Origin: CAZJYI01 sp964550025
Lineage (GTDB): Bacteria; Verrucomicrobiota; Kiritimatiellia; UBA8416; CAYOBW01
Assembly (NCBI GenBank): GCA_964550025.1
Contig: CAZJYI010000005.1
Location: 1-64,000 of the forward strand
DNA length: 64,000 nt
Reading direction: 5' to 3'
Shown here: piece by piece, positions 9,173 through 18,349 of the stretch
How the letters are laid out: each line of letters starts with the position of its first letter
How positions within the stretch are numbered: position 1 is the first letter of the stretch
Made by a program: the position numbers and the translations under genes
The notes under the pieces: model-generated
The model's database searches: none
What the model saw: only the letters and a program-made list of their open reading frames with translations
What the model was told of the DNA's origin: nothing

Positions 9173-11827
9173 TCACGGCGAAGCAACCCCATGAAACTCC
9201 CAGATATTGCCGTTTTCGTCGGAGACGAGGATGTCGAGGAGGCCGTCGTTGTTTACATCTGCCGTGGCGATCCCGCGGGCGTTGGGGACGGGGGCGCCCA
9301 GCAGGTCCGGCAGCGCCGGAGTATGGGAGAATGGGAGTGTGGGCGCGTGGGTGTTTGTGTAGGCTTGAACCAGGCCGGCATCCGTGAGGAGCAGCAGGTC
9401 AACCCGGTCGTCTCCATTGACGTCCCCGAACGTGGGGGACGCCCTTACGGGCGCACTACGAGTGGTTTGTGGTGCGACCGTCAGGGCGTCTTCACGGAAG
9501 CTGCCAGGTGACTGAACGAGCCACACGCCGCCCGTCTCGCCCCCCACTGCCAAGTCATCCCATCCGTCCCCGCTCCAATCGCCGAGCGCCGGGGCTGGGT
9601 TCACGATGTTGGTCCAGGCGAATGCGATCGCAGCGAAGTTACTTGTCCGCTCCACCAGGTTCAGCACCAGGGGCGAGCCGGCGTTCTCGAAGACCCGCAT
9701 CACGCCATTGCTGCCCCCCACAAACAGATCCAGGTCTCCATCCCCATCCCAGTCGCCCAGCGCGGGATGGGAGTTGGCCGTCGCGGCAAAGACGCCGGAC
9801 GTGGAGGCATCGGTCGAGAAGAACCTCGTGGGTACGCCGGAAACGAGGACCTCTCCCGGGCGGCTGAAGAACTGCACGTTGACCAGTACTTGTGGTGCGA
9901 ATCCAAGACTGACGCCCCCGGCATCTGCGCGATCAAATTGGCCGGCATGATACCCTCGATGATACTCAGCATCTAATCCGAAGCCGTCGCCGTCGGCATC
10001 GGCGACGGCATTTGTGCTACCCGCGTAATGCAGTTCGTACCAGTCGGGAATGCCGTCACTGTCGCCGTCTGTATCGGTTCCCACGAAGATGGCTCTGACG
10101 TCGGCATTGGTCGACAACACAAAACTGAACGTCGCGACACCTCTCCCGTTGGCATCGCGTTGGGGCACACTGTCCAGTTCCCAGTGGACAAAACGATAAT
10201 CCTGGTGGAGTCCCACGGGGGACGGGACATCAACCTGTGTGCCTTCGGCGGCGGTTATCACGTTGTCGAAAGGTAGCAGCAAGGTGGGCACACTTCGAAG
10301 AGTGTACGTGAAGAACCGTGTCCGGTCGAGACCTGGCGCGTTGGTGCCGGGATAGTAGTCGGCGACAGGGGCGAAGCCCAGCGAAACGCCGCCCGGGGAC
10401 GACCTGTCACTGAGATACGGATGCAGATCTCGTTCGAACTCTTCGAGCAATTGAAACGCGTCCCCATCCGAGTTGGCGGTCGGCGACAGATTCGTCGTCC
10501 CGCCAAAGTGAATCTCATACCAGTCGCGGATGCCGTCGGCGTCCTCGTCCTCAAACTCCTGCAGGTATCGAGCCACGATCGACACGTTGCCCGTGAGCAC
10601 GAGGTTCAGGGCTCCGTGCGAACGTCCCGTCAGATCCTCAAGACGGTTTCCGTTGATCTCCCAATGTGTGAAGCGGTAGCCTGACTGCACACCGTATTCG
10701 TCCGGTAGAGATATGATGGACCCCTTGTTGGTGACGTACGTGTCTGTGGGAACGAAGGTAGCGGGGTCACTGCCGATCGACACACGTGCAAGGTTTGTGT
10801 CCACGATGACTTCAACGAAACCCGCTTGGGCAAGCGACACGCCGCCACCGGTAAAACGGTCCGCTATGGTCGGATGTTGATCCCGCCGGTATTCATTGGC
10901 GAAATCGAAGCCGTCGGCGTCAATGTCGGACACGGTGCCCGTCGTTCCAAAGAAGAGCAGTTCGTACCAGTCCGGGATTGTGTCCGCGTCGAGATCATCA
11001 TCGGTCAGGGCGAACACGGCTTCGACAACGGTGGATGTGGCGAGCGCTGTCCTGAAGGACCCCAGGGACCTGCCTTGCGGGTCCGCCTGTCGAACGCCGT
11101 TCAGCGACCAGTAGCCGAAGGTGTAGTCTCCATGCTCGCCTCGCAAATTGGGGCCGGTGAGAACAGCGCCCAGGTTCGTGACCAGCCAGGTATTCTCGCG
11201 TAGCCCTGTCAGGGAGTTCAAGAAGCCTCTGGGCTGCCCTAGGTACAATACGGCAACCTGGTTGGAGGCAAGTGATGGAAACGGCGGATCGACTTCTGCC
11301 GGCACGATGTCCGATGTCACGAGTGACAGACCGCCACCCGTGAAACGATCCGCGATCCGCGGATGCTGATCACGATGATGTTCTTCCAGCACGGTGAATC
11401 CATCGGCGTCCGCGTCAGCACCGACGTTCAACACCGGGGACGTGTGGTACTGGTCCTCCCACCAATCCGGAATCGAGTTCGAGTTGGCGTCGAGGCTGTC
11501 CTTGTAGTACGTCGCCGTGGCTGCAACAGGGGCCAGGATCGTTACGGGTGCCGGGTTCCGGCTCCGATCCAGAAAGTCGCGTTGCGTGGCACCGTCGAAA
11601 TCCCAGATGACGAATCTGTACGTGAAGGCATCGTCGATCTGGATCGGCGCGGCCACGGTCGTGGTTTTCGTGCCTACCGGGAGCAGAGCGTTTGTTGCCG
11701 GAAACGCGGCGAGAAGCGGATCGCTCGACTGGTCGAAACGCACGGTCTGGCCCCGGGCAGGCGAAATGGCCGTGGCGAGCAAGATGGTCGCCGCCAGGAA
11801 ACCGGGCCCTATGTGTTTCTCTCGCAC
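9173..11827 (-). CDS. Secreted calcium-repeat and FG-GAP repeat protein
   Basis: 884 residues starting at a GTG with AAGGAG seven bases upstream. The signal peptide ends near SPARGQ. The protein is built from four long repeats, each holding an Asp-rich turn such as DADTIPDWYELLFFG and then RRDQHPTIADRFTGGG, resembling thrombospondin-type-3 calcium-binding units linked to beta-sandwich domains. From about residue 660 it changes to FG-GAP/VCBS-like units with GDWDGDGDLDLFVGG and FGDVNGDDRVDLLLL. A probable cell-surface or exported adhesin. It lies 30 bases after the NHL-repeat gene, in one operon. A palindromic element (9437-9490) lies within the coding sequence and supplies about 18 codons between two FG-GAP units. 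Confidence 0.8.
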   Translation of the reverse strand: MREKHIGPGFLAATILLATAISPARGQTVRFDQSSDPLLAAFPATNALLPVGTKTTTVAAPIQIDDAFTYRFVIWDFDGATQRDFLDRSRNPAPVTILAPVAATATYYKDSLDANSNSIPDWWEDQYHTSPVLNVGADADADGFTVLEEHHRDQHPRIADRFTGGGLSLVTSDIVPAEVDPPFPSLASNQVAVLYLGQPRGFLNSLTGLRENTWLVTNLGAVLTGPNLRGEHGDYTFGYWSLNGVRQADPQGRSLGSFRTALATSTVVEAVFALTDDDLDADTIPDWYELLFFGTTGTVSDIDADGFDFANEYRRDQHPTIADRFTGGGVSLAQAGFVEVIVDTNLARVSIGSDPATFVPTDTYVTNKGSIISLPDEYGVQSGYRFTHWEINGNRLEDLTGRSHGALNLVLTGNVSIVARYLQEFEDEDADGIRDWYEIHFGGTTNLSPTANSDGDAFQLLEEFERDLHPYLSDRSSPGGVSLGFAPVADYYPGTNAPGLDRTRFFTYTLRSVPTLLLPFDNVITAAEGTQVDVPSPVGLHQDYRFVHWELDSVPQRDANGRGVATFSFVLSTNADVRAIFVGTDTDGDSDGIPDWYELHYAGSTNAVADADGDGFGLDAEYHRGYHAGQFDRADAGGVSLGFAPQVLVNVQFFSRPGEVLVSGVPTRFFSTDASTSGVFAATANSHPALGDWDGDGDLDLFVGGSNGVMRVFENAGSPLVLNLVERTSNFAAIAFAWTNIVNPAPALGDWSGDGWDDLAVGGETGGVWLVQSPGSFREDALTVAPQTTRSAPVRASPTFGDVNGDDRVDLLLLTDAGLVQAYTNTHAPTLPFSHTPALPDLLGAPVPNARGIATADVNNDGLLDILVSDENGNIWEFHGVASP
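9437..9490. repeat. Inverted pair of GTAGT hairpin elements inside a CDS
   Basis: Unit 1 (9437-9461) reads GGACGCCCTTACGGGCGCACTACGA; unit 2 (9465-9490) is the same element in the opposite orientation with a changed stem. Each unit carries a hairpin (CGCCC TTAC GGGCG in unit 1). Relatives occur at 22713-22791 and 32134-32204. Here the pair is read through in frame by the minus-strand gene. Confidence 0.65.
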
Positions 11828-11857
11828 GCAGACGCTCCTTGGTCGAGGTCGGAAGGA

Positions 11858-13546
11858 TTACGGCGTCGGCACGACCCACCAGCCGTTACTGGGGGATGTG
11901 ACAAAGTTGAATTCGTTCACCTTGTAGCCGGATGGCGGAGGGTTCCGCAGGGGTGTCCACTGTTTCACATCACCCGGTGAGGATGCTTCGCGTGCAATGC
12001 GCAGCTCATCTGCCGTCGCCTCGCGTACACCTTCGCGCTGAAACAGGAAGGAGCGGCCTTGAGGTGTTGTGCTGACGCCCGTTGCCAACAGTTGGCCGTC
12101 GAAACCCGAGCCTGGACCGCCATGGACCTGGCGGTTGGAGAAGACAACACCCGGGTCGTCTGCAGCGACGAGCCGCAGCCAGATGGGCAGGAAATCCGTG
12201 TCGTAGACCGGACTTCGATTGATCTCAAACGACGGGTTGTTCGTCGTCACCTCGGGAATCGTGAGGAAGTGCAGGTCCAGGAGATCCCGTCCGTCGCTGA
12301 TGGTCAAGACAACCTGGACGTTTCCGAAATCCGAAATCAGGCCGGAGATGTTGTCCGCTTCCATGTCCCAGCTCAACCTGTGCACAACCCCTGTCGCGAT
12401 CCCCGGACCAATGTTGGAGCTTGTGCCGTCGACAAAGGTCCTCATCGGGACCATATCGGCGAGATAGGGAAGCGCGTTGGACGACTGCACAAAAGCCGTC
12501 GGGAACACCGAGACCGTAGAGTCGTCAGGGTCGTACGCGACGAAGTCGACATCCAGGATCTGCCGCCCCGCACGCTGGGCAACGCTCTTTATGGCAACAT
12601 CGGGAACTTCGTTGTAGTCCTGTTCTCCAAGTGTTCTGTAGAGCTGTTTGATTTCAAGGAACTCGTACTCGGTCTGGGTCGTTCCGCGCCGATGGATACC
12701 GAACAGGCGCCCGGCATGCGTCGCGGCGATGTGCATTTCGCCCTGTGCTACAGTACCACCCACGGGCAGTTTGCCCTTGAAGTCGCCGAAGTGATCATAG
12801 ACGTATACGTAGTCGGGTGGCGCTCCCCAGGCGTCGCTCACCGAGTTTGCATAGAGGTACCGGTCGTCTATGGCCAACCGCGTTGACGCGCTTGTCCGGA
12901 GGTCCGGAGGTGCCTCCCAGCCTCTGATGTACTGGCCCGTCTTTGTGAAAACCTTGATGCGGTTATTGCCGTCGTCCACCACGTAGAGTTCATTGCCATG
13001 GATCTCCACGTCGACGGGATCGCTGAGCTGCCCGAGCCCCGACCCATGCTCGCCCCATCTTGCGTAGGGTGTCCCGTCCTTCTGGAAGACCTGTACGCGG
13101 CTGTTGTAGCGATCGGCGACGTAGATGTGCAGGTCATCAATGTCTACACCGAAAGCTCCCCAGATGTCGTCCGGCCCCGATCCCGCACTGCCGCTTCCCG
13201 CTGTGGCGGTCAGGTTCAGATTCTTGTCGAATACGAAGATCTTTCCCGAGGCACCCCCGGCCAGGTACACGCTCTGTTCGTCCACGGCCAGGTCGAAACC
13301 GTTGTAGCCTGAGCTTCCGAGGCTGACGCCCGAGAAATCGAACTGGCGGAGACTCGAAGTACTACCGACAGCAAAGAAACGGTTTGAATAGACGGCGAAA
13401 GCCAGCGGTCTGATGGGCACCGCGATATCCGCCTGTCGATCCACGACCCAATTATGCTGCGGGCCGGACTGCGCATGGGCCGATCTACCCGCCAACATGA
13501 GCACTGTGCACAAGATGGCAATCTGTGGGCCTTTTCTACCCTCCAT
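11858..13546 (-). CDS. Secreted NHL-repeat beta-propeller protein
   Basis: About 562 residues. I start at the ATG at 13546 because GGGAG lies six bases upstream and the product then opens with a clean signal peptide (IAILCTVLMLAGRSAHAQ). Residues 30-330 are NHL/SMP-30-like propeller blades (for example YVADRYNSRVQVFQKDGT, LYVVDDGNNRIKVFTKTG). The C-terminal 200 residues form a beta-rich region without a clear family. It ends NGWWVVPTP. NHL propellers mediate protein or ligand binding; here it is presumably extracellular. First gene of a two-gene operon with the calcium-repeat protein. Confidence 0.82.
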   Translation of the reverse strand: MEGRKGPQIAILCTVLMLAGRSAHAQSGPQHNWVVDRQADIAVPIRPLAFAVYSNRFFAVGSTSSLRQFDFSGVSLGSSGYNGFDLAVDEQSVYLAGGASGKIFVFDKNLNLTATAGSGSAGSGPDDIWGAFGVDIDDLHIYVADRYNSRVQVFQKDGTPYARWGEHGSGLGQLSDPVDVEIHGNELYVVDDGNNRIKVFTKTGQYIRGWEAPPDLRTSASTRLAIDDRYLYANSVSDAWGAPPDYVYVYDHFGDFKGKLPVGGTVAQGEMHIAATHAGRLFGIHRRGTTQTEYEFLEIKQLYRTLGEQDYNEVPDVAIKSVAQRAGRQILDVDFVAYDPDDSTVSVFPTAFVQSSNALPYLADMVPMRTFVDGTSSNIGPGIATGVVHRLSWDMEADNISGLISDFGNVQVVLTISDGRDLLDLHFLTIPEVTTNNPSFEINRSPVYDTDFLPIWLRLVAADDPGVVFSNRQVHGGPGSGFDGQLLATGVSTTPQGRSFLFQREGVREATADELRIAREASSPGDVKQWTPLRNPPPSGYKVNEFNFVTSPSNGWWVVPTP

Positions 13547-13989
13547 GGCTTTCTCCCTTTGATCCCTCGGCATGCTCTCACTGCAATGGCTGTCAGGATC
13601 GTCGTCGCACCGTTCGAACAGGGTCCGGATAGACCGCATCGTAGCAGAACGGGGTGGTTTTCCAAGTCCGTTGGCTGCAGATTCCGGAGAATCATTCCGT
13701 TCCGCCTATGGGCTAAGTCGAGTGGGGAGGGAAGGATCTTCCCGGTGATTCACGGAACAGACGAACACTCGTCCTCTCCGTTCTGTCCGGCGTCAGCCCT
13801 CGAGAGACAAGAATCGCAGAAAACGTCACCACGCTTCCCCGGGGAAGCAGCCCGTTGTCGATATCTGCGGTTTGACCCTAATGCGTCCCGTGCGTCAGAG
13901 GAGAAGAGCGCGCGAAACGGGTTGCATCCGACGGGCTTCGGTGACAGGTTGAAGGCATTCCATTGGAAAAGTGTCAGCAGGAGGGAAAG

Positions 13990-14712
13990 ATGAATCTGAC
14001 GGGAAGCGCGGGGATCATCACGGGGGCGTCGAGCGGGATTGGGTGGGCCACGGCGAAGCTGTTGAGTGAAGCGGGTGCGCGTCTTGTGGTTACGGCGCGG
14101 CGAGGGGAGGCGCTCGAGACGCTGGTTGGGGAGCTTGCCGGTGACGCGGTTGCCGTGGCCGGCGATATTGCCGATCCGGCGCTTCCGCAAGCCCTTATCG
14201 ACACCGCTCTGGAGAGCTTTGGGCGGTTGGATTTCGTCTTCAGCAACGCTGGTATCATGAACATCGGTTCGGTCGAAGAGGTCGAGGACGACGCCATGAC
14301 GGCCATGGTGCGGGTGAACTACGAAGCCGCCGTGCGCATGGCCTACGCGGCGCTTAAGGTGTTCAGGCCGCAGGGACGCGGCGATCTGATTACCACGTCG
14401 AGCATCCTGGGGCTCAAAGTGCGTCCGACCGTCGGCGCTTACGCGGGCACGAAGTTTGCGATCGAGGCGTTCACCGATTCACTGCGGATGGAGCTGGCCG
14501 GCACGGGCGTGCGCGTGATGGTAATCGAGCCCGGCTACACCGCGACCAACCTCCAAAGCCACTGGACGCCGGAGCAGAAAGAGATGCTGAAAGGCATTGC
14601 GCGCCCCGTTCAGCCCGAGGAAATCGCGCGTGCCGTACAGTTCATGCTCGAACAGCCGGACCACGTCGTCATCCCGCGCCTCCTGATGGTGCCCGTGGAC
14701 CAGACGCTGTGA
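13990..14712 (+). CDS. Short-chain dehydrogenase/reductase (SDR)
   Basis: About 240 residues, the length of a classical SDR. NAD(P) motif TGASSGIG at residues 11-18, SNAG after beta-4, catalytic Ser in TTSSILG, and the YxxxK pair in AYAGTKFAIEAF. The start at 13990 is chosen because GGAGGG precedes it and the longer frame adds a non-conserved peptide. It probably oxidises or reduces a small alcohol or carbonyl with NAD(P). It stands alone, convergent with the 14807-16402 gene across a long hairpin. Confidence 0.9.
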   Translation: MNLTGSAGIITGASSGIGWATAKLLSEAGARLVVTARRGEALETLVGELAGDAVAVAGDIADPALPQALIDTALESFGRLDFVFSNAGIMNIGSVEEVEDDAMTAMVRVNYEAAVRMAYAALKVFRPQGRGDLITTSSILGLKVRPTVGAYAGTKFAIEAFTDSLRMELAGTGVRVMVIEPGYTATNLQSHWTPEQKEMLKGIARPVQPEEIARAVQFMLEQPDHVVIPRLLMVPVDQTL

Positions 14713-14714
14713 GA

Positions 14715-14837
14715 GAGAGAACGGAAATGTTGAATGATGAACTCCGAATGTTGAACGCCGAAGTGTGAGGGAGAGTGGCTTCTCTTCCCTCTTCAACATT
14801 GAGCATTCAGCGTTCGTTATTCGACATTTCCCTCTCG
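14715..14837. repeat. Long imperfect inverted repeat between convergent genes
   Basis: The left arm (about 14721-14768) runs GGAAATGTTGAATGATGAAC and continues in GAATGTTGAACGCCGAA units. The right arm (about 14782-14837), read in reverse complement, matches most of the positions in about 45. The arms consist of degenerate units of roughly 8 bases (GAATGYYGAAC). The transcript would fold into a very long stem usable as a two-way terminator. The right arm also encodes the last six codons of the minus-strand gene. Confidence 0.75.
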
Positions 14838-16402
14838 CTCCCCATTTCGAAGCTGAGGTCGAACCCGTCTTCCGACCCGAAACCCCAGACGGAGAGCTGT
14901 TCGAGGGGGCGAATGGCCTTGGTCCAGACTTCGAGTGTATTGACGGCCTGGTTTGTCCGCTCGCCGGCGGGTTTCTCGGAGACGCGTTGGATCAGCCGGT
15001 ACACGGCAATTCCGTGCTTGATCGTCTCTGCCGAGCCCCTGAGGTCGGCCCAGAGTGCAACGGGGGTGTCGTGGTGGGCGAGCGCCTCGACCCAGACCGC
15101 ACGCGATCCGTGCGGGGGGGCGCCGCGACAAACCGTGGACAGTGTCTGCAGGTTGCTGCCGAACAGCAGCCACCCGTTCTTCATGGCGAAGGCTGGCTTC
15201 TCCTCGTTGTTGATCAGGCTGAACATATCGCCGCGCGTGCCGTCGATGACCATGAGTGGTACGCCCTCGTGTACCTGGCGGCGCACGAGCAGTGCCCAGC
15301 GGCGTTCGGCGTTGAGGCGGTCGATTGCCTCCGCCATGATGGCGGGCGTGTTGACGCTCGAGCGGGCCCGGATTCCGATAAGGACGGCCGGAACACGGAT
15401 GTCCATGAGCCGGCCGCTGAGCTCGCCACCGTACATCGCGGCCACAAGCAAGGGCTCCGGCTGCCCGCATGACCGCATGACTTCGCTGATGGCGCAGACG
15501 AGCTGGTTCGTGGCCAGGGCTCCGAGGCACGGTCCGAGGTGCGACAACGGCAGCGCGGCCACGGCGCAGGGCTCCGCTCCGAACACGTTCGCGGCTTGGG
15601 ACGGGTCCAGGTGCTCAGCCCCGGATGGGGGGAGCTGCACGTCAACCGTCAGCCGGCCGCGAGATGCGTCGCGCGAGTGGTGCTGCAGTTCGCAAGCGGG
15701 GCGTATGAGCCGGTGCTCTTTGCCCTGGCGACGATACCAGTAGTACCAGAGACGGTGCGGGGGGGGCGAACCGCCTCGTTTCGTGGACAGGTGTTCTGCC
15801 AGTTCCGGAGCGGGCGTGGCCGTGGCGTCGACGCGTGTGACGATGTCGCGCACGGCCGTCGGATCGCGTGAGTAGCAGGCCAGGAGAACGCCTTCGACGA
15901 TGGCAAACGAGAGCCGTTCGGAGGCCCCTTGGATCCGCTCCTCCAGGACCCAGATGTCGGCGCGTCCACCCACTTTGAAGCGTTGGAGCCCGTCGGGAGG
16001 ACGCAGGGCCATCCCAATGCGGAGCAGTTTGCTGTAGCCGCCAAGCCAGCTTGCCCCGATCCAGGCCGGTTCGCCGGACCGGCCGCAGCGCGGCGTGTGG
16101 GCGATGACGAACTCGCGCCCGGCGAGGCGCTTCAGCGCGCGGCGCAGATCGGGATGCTCCAGGACCTTCGCGTGCGTTTCGCCGTCGATACCCGCCGTGT
16201 AGAGCAGGTTGGTCGTGATCGGGTTCTGCGCGAAGTCCTGCCAGTGCTCGTCAAAGTCCTCGTGCAGGCTGAAGAACGTGGAGCCCGGCGGCACGGCGGC
16301 GTAGAGGCGGGCGGGGCAATAGGGGAAATGGAACACCCATAGGAGGCACAGGCAGGAGAAGGCCCCGAGCACGACGTAGAAGAGCTTGCGGCTTGGTTTC
16401 AT
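14807..16402 (-). CDS. Membrane-anchored hypothetical protein of the pyr operon
   Basis: About 531 residues starting at the ATG at 16402, which overlaps the pyrD stop (ATGA). One N-terminal membrane helix (LFYVVLGAFSCLCLLWVF) precedes a long soluble region with many strand-helix alternations, repeated motifs such as LAGREFVIAH and LLFGSNLQTL, and no catalytic motif I know. The layout resembles large exported proteins of unknown function in PVC bacteria. The last six residues, MSNNER, are encoded by an arm of the intergenic inverted repeat, so the original C-terminus may have been replaced when the repeat arrived. Position in the operon does not by itself imply a role in pyrimidine synthesis. 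Confidence 0.65.
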   Translation of the reverse strand: MKPSRKLFYVVLGAFSCLCLLWVFHFPYCPARLYAAVPPGSTFFSLHEDFDEHWQDFAQNPITTNLLYTAGIDGETHAKVLEHPDLRRALKRLAGREFVIAHTPRCGRSGEPAWIGASWLGGYSKLLRIGMALRPPDGLQRFKVGGRADIWVLEERIQGASERLSFAIVEGVLLACYSRDPTAVRDIVTRVDATATPAPELAEHLSTKRGGSPPPHRLWYYWYRRQGKEHRLIRPACELQHHSRDASRGRLTVDVQLPPSGAEHLDPSQAANVFGAEPCAVAALPLSHLGPCLGALATNQLVCAISEVMRSCGQPEPLLVAAMYGGELSGRLMDIRVPAVLIGIRARSSVNTPAIMAEAIDRLNAERRWALLVRRQVHEGVPLMVIDGTRGDMFSLINNEEKPAFAMKNGWLLFGSNLQTLSTVCRGAPPHGSRAVWVEALAHHDTPVALWADLRGSAETIKHGIAVYRLIQRVSEKPAGERTNQAVNTLEVWTKAIRPLEQLSVWGFGSEDGFDLSFEMGSEREMSNNER

Positions 16403-17310
16403 GCCAGGATCAGCGATCCAATGAGTTCCCGGACGTCGTCCATATCGTGGTCCTCCAGGTATTGCGTGATGCCCCGGACAACCTGTATCGATGCCGTCGG
16501 GTCGGTGAAGTTGGCCGTTCCGACGGCCACGGCTGTTGCGCCGGCGATCAGGAATTCGACGGCTTCCCGCGCGTTGGTGATGCCCCCCATCCCGATGACC
16601 GGTATCGAAACCGCCTTCGCGGTTTCCCACACGAGGCGCACGGCGACGGGGTGGATGGCCGGTCCCGACAGTCCGCCGACAACGTTGGTGAGAACGGGCC
16701 GCCGGGTCTCCACGTCAATGGCCATGGCGGGAATCGTATTGATCAGAGAAACGGCGTCAGCGCCTTCTTCCTGGGCTACCCTGGCAAAGATCGCAATGTC
16801 GCTGACGTTAGGCGAGAGCTTGGGGATGATCGGCAGGCGCGTGCTCCTGCGAACGCACGCGATGACAGCCGCCGCCATCGCCGGGTCCGTGCCGAAAGCG
16901 ATTCCGCCTTCCTTGACGTTGGGACAGGAGATGTTTATCTCCAGCCCCGCCACGCCGTCCACGCCGTCGAGGCGCGCCGCGACGTCGCCGTATTCCTCGA
17001 GGGACTTCCCCCAGATGTTGACGAGCACGGGGACACCATACTGTCGCAGGAACGGCATGTATTTCTCCACAAAACCGTCCACTCCCGGGCCCTGCAGTCC
17101 GATCGCGTTGATCAGGCCGCCGGGGACCTCGACCATGCGCGGCGGGGCATTTCCCTCGCATGCGTCCATGCGGATGCCCTTGACGACGATGGCGCCGAGT
17201 TGGTTGAGGTCGACGAAATCGGCGTATTCAGGGCCGTACCCGAAGGTCCCGGACGCAACCATCACGGGATTGCGCATGCGGATTCCACCGATATCGACCG
17301 ACAGGTTCAT
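16399..17310 (-). CDS. pyrD: Dihydroorotate dehydrogenase, catalytic subunit, class 1B
   Basis: FMN enzyme oxidising dihydroorotate to orotate, the fourth step of UMP synthesis; about 303 residues as usual for PyrDB. Motifs: NPVMVASGTFGYG near the start, KGIR, NISCPNVKEGG with the active-site Cys that marks class 1 enzymes, LSPNVSDIA, INTIPAMAID, GGLSGPAI and the FMN phosphate loop IPVIGMGGITNAREAVEF. The start at 17310 gives MNLSVDIGGI and overlaps the pyrK stop (ATGA). With PyrK next door it should form the NAD-linked heterotetramer in the cytoplasm. Confidence 0.95.
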   Translation of the reverse strand: MNLSVDIGGIRMRNPVMVASGTFGYGPEYADFVDLNQLGAIVVKGIRMDACEGNAPPRMVEVPGGLINAIGLQGPGVDGFVEKYMPFLRQYGVPVLVNIWGKSLEEYGDVAARLDGVDGVAGLEINISCPNVKEGGIAFGTDPAMAAAVIACVRRSTRLPIIPKLSPNVSDIAIFARVAQEEGADAVSLINTIPAMAIDVETRRPVLTNVVGGLSGPAIHPVAVRLVWETAKAVSIPVIGMGGITNAREAVEFLIAGATAVAVGTANFTDPTASIQVVRGITQYLEDHDMDDVRELIGSLILA

Positions 17311-18149
17311 TCCCACACCACCCCCCGCGCGTCGAATACCGGTCCCTCCTTGCACACACGTGCCCAGGCGACCTGCCCGCTTTCATCGCGAACCTTCTGC
17401 ACGCACGCGAGGCAGGCTCCGACGCCGCATCCCATATGCTTGTCGAGCGACAGCCACGCCTGTATTCCCGCGGCAAGCGCACGTTCGCCCACGGCGCGCA
17501 GCATTCCGTCGGGGCCGCAGGCGTAGACGTGGAAAGGGCGGTCGCGGGGCGCGCTCTGCAGCCACTCGTCCAAGGCATCGGTCACCAGCCCTTGCGTTCC
17601 GAGCGACCCGTCTTCGGTGGCCGCGTGCACGTCCCATCCAAGCTGTTCGAACTCCTTGCGGCACAGGATGTCCGCGGAGGTCCGCCCGCCGACGAAGAGC
17701 GATCCCGTACCCTCCGTGCGGCCGGCCAGGAGGTAGAGCGGCGCCACGCCGTATCCACCCCCTACGAGGATGGGGAAGGCATTGGCCGGGCAGGGCGGGA
17801 ACCCGTTGCCCAGGGGGCCGACGAGACTCACCGCGCAGCCCTCGGGTACCTGCGTCAGCACCTCCGTTCCGTGGCCTACGGGTTTGTAGAGGATCGAGAT
17901 GCTGTTCCCCTCGGCGCGGAATATGCTGAAAGGCCGCCTGAGTACGGAGGCCTCGAGGTGCGGCACCAGCAGGTGAACAAACTGCCCCGGCCTGGCCGCG
18001 CACGCAATCCCCGGTGCGGCGAGCTCGAGCAGCCGGTAGCCGGCGCCGTAGTCGCGGTGTTCGAGAACCCTGGCCTCGATGACCATGGCGTCCACTTTCG
18101 CTTCCGTTTCCACGTTTCCTGTTTCTCCCGAAGTCGGCCACAAATTCAC
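17307..18149 (-). CDS. pyrK: Dihydroorotate dehydrogenase electron-transfer subunit
   Basis: Ferredoxin-reductase-like FAD and 2Fe-2S subunit that passes electrons from PyrD to NAD. Visible: RRPFSIF (FAD binding), LVGPLGNGFP, ILVGGGYGVAPLYLLA (nucleotide binding), and the C-terminal cluster CGVGACLACVQK followed about 16 residues later by RVCKEGPVFDA, giving the four cysteines of PyrK. About 280 residues from the first GTG; the conserved part begins near residue 22, so one of the later GTG/ATG codons may be the real start. Translation of pyrD is coupled to it by ATGA overlap. Confidence 0.93.
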   Translation of the reverse strand: MNLWPTSGETGNVETEAKVDAMVIEARVLEHRDYGAGYRLLELAAPGIACAARPGQFVHLLVPHLEASVLRRPFSIFRAEGNSISILYKPVGHGTEVLTQVPEGCAVSLVGPLGNGFPPCPANAFPILVGGGYGVAPLYLLAGRTEGTGSLFVGGRTSADILCRKEFEQLGWDVHAATEDGSLGTQGLVTDALDEWLQSAPRDRPFHVYACGPDGMLRAVGERALAAGIQAWLSLDKHMGCGVGACLACVQKVRDESGQVAWARVCKEGPVFDARGVVWE

Positions 18150-18349
18150 GAGAGTCTAGGTGCCGGGACGCAAAACCGCAAACCAAAAGGGGCGGAGAAC
18201 GGAGCAAGTGGACGCGGTGAATGAGATAGGCTTGCCGACAGGCAGGCTTTTCGGCATAACACATCTGAGCCGTCCGGGGCATCGCTCCGGATTCTCTCGG
18301 AACAATCTGCAGGAGAACGCATGGCTACATTCTGGAGAGAGGCAGAAAC

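Noticed and set aside
14721..14837. CRISPR array from the repeated GAATGTTGAAC-like units
   Set aside because: Units are about 8 bases, contiguous, degenerate and inverted; there are no spacers or cas genes.
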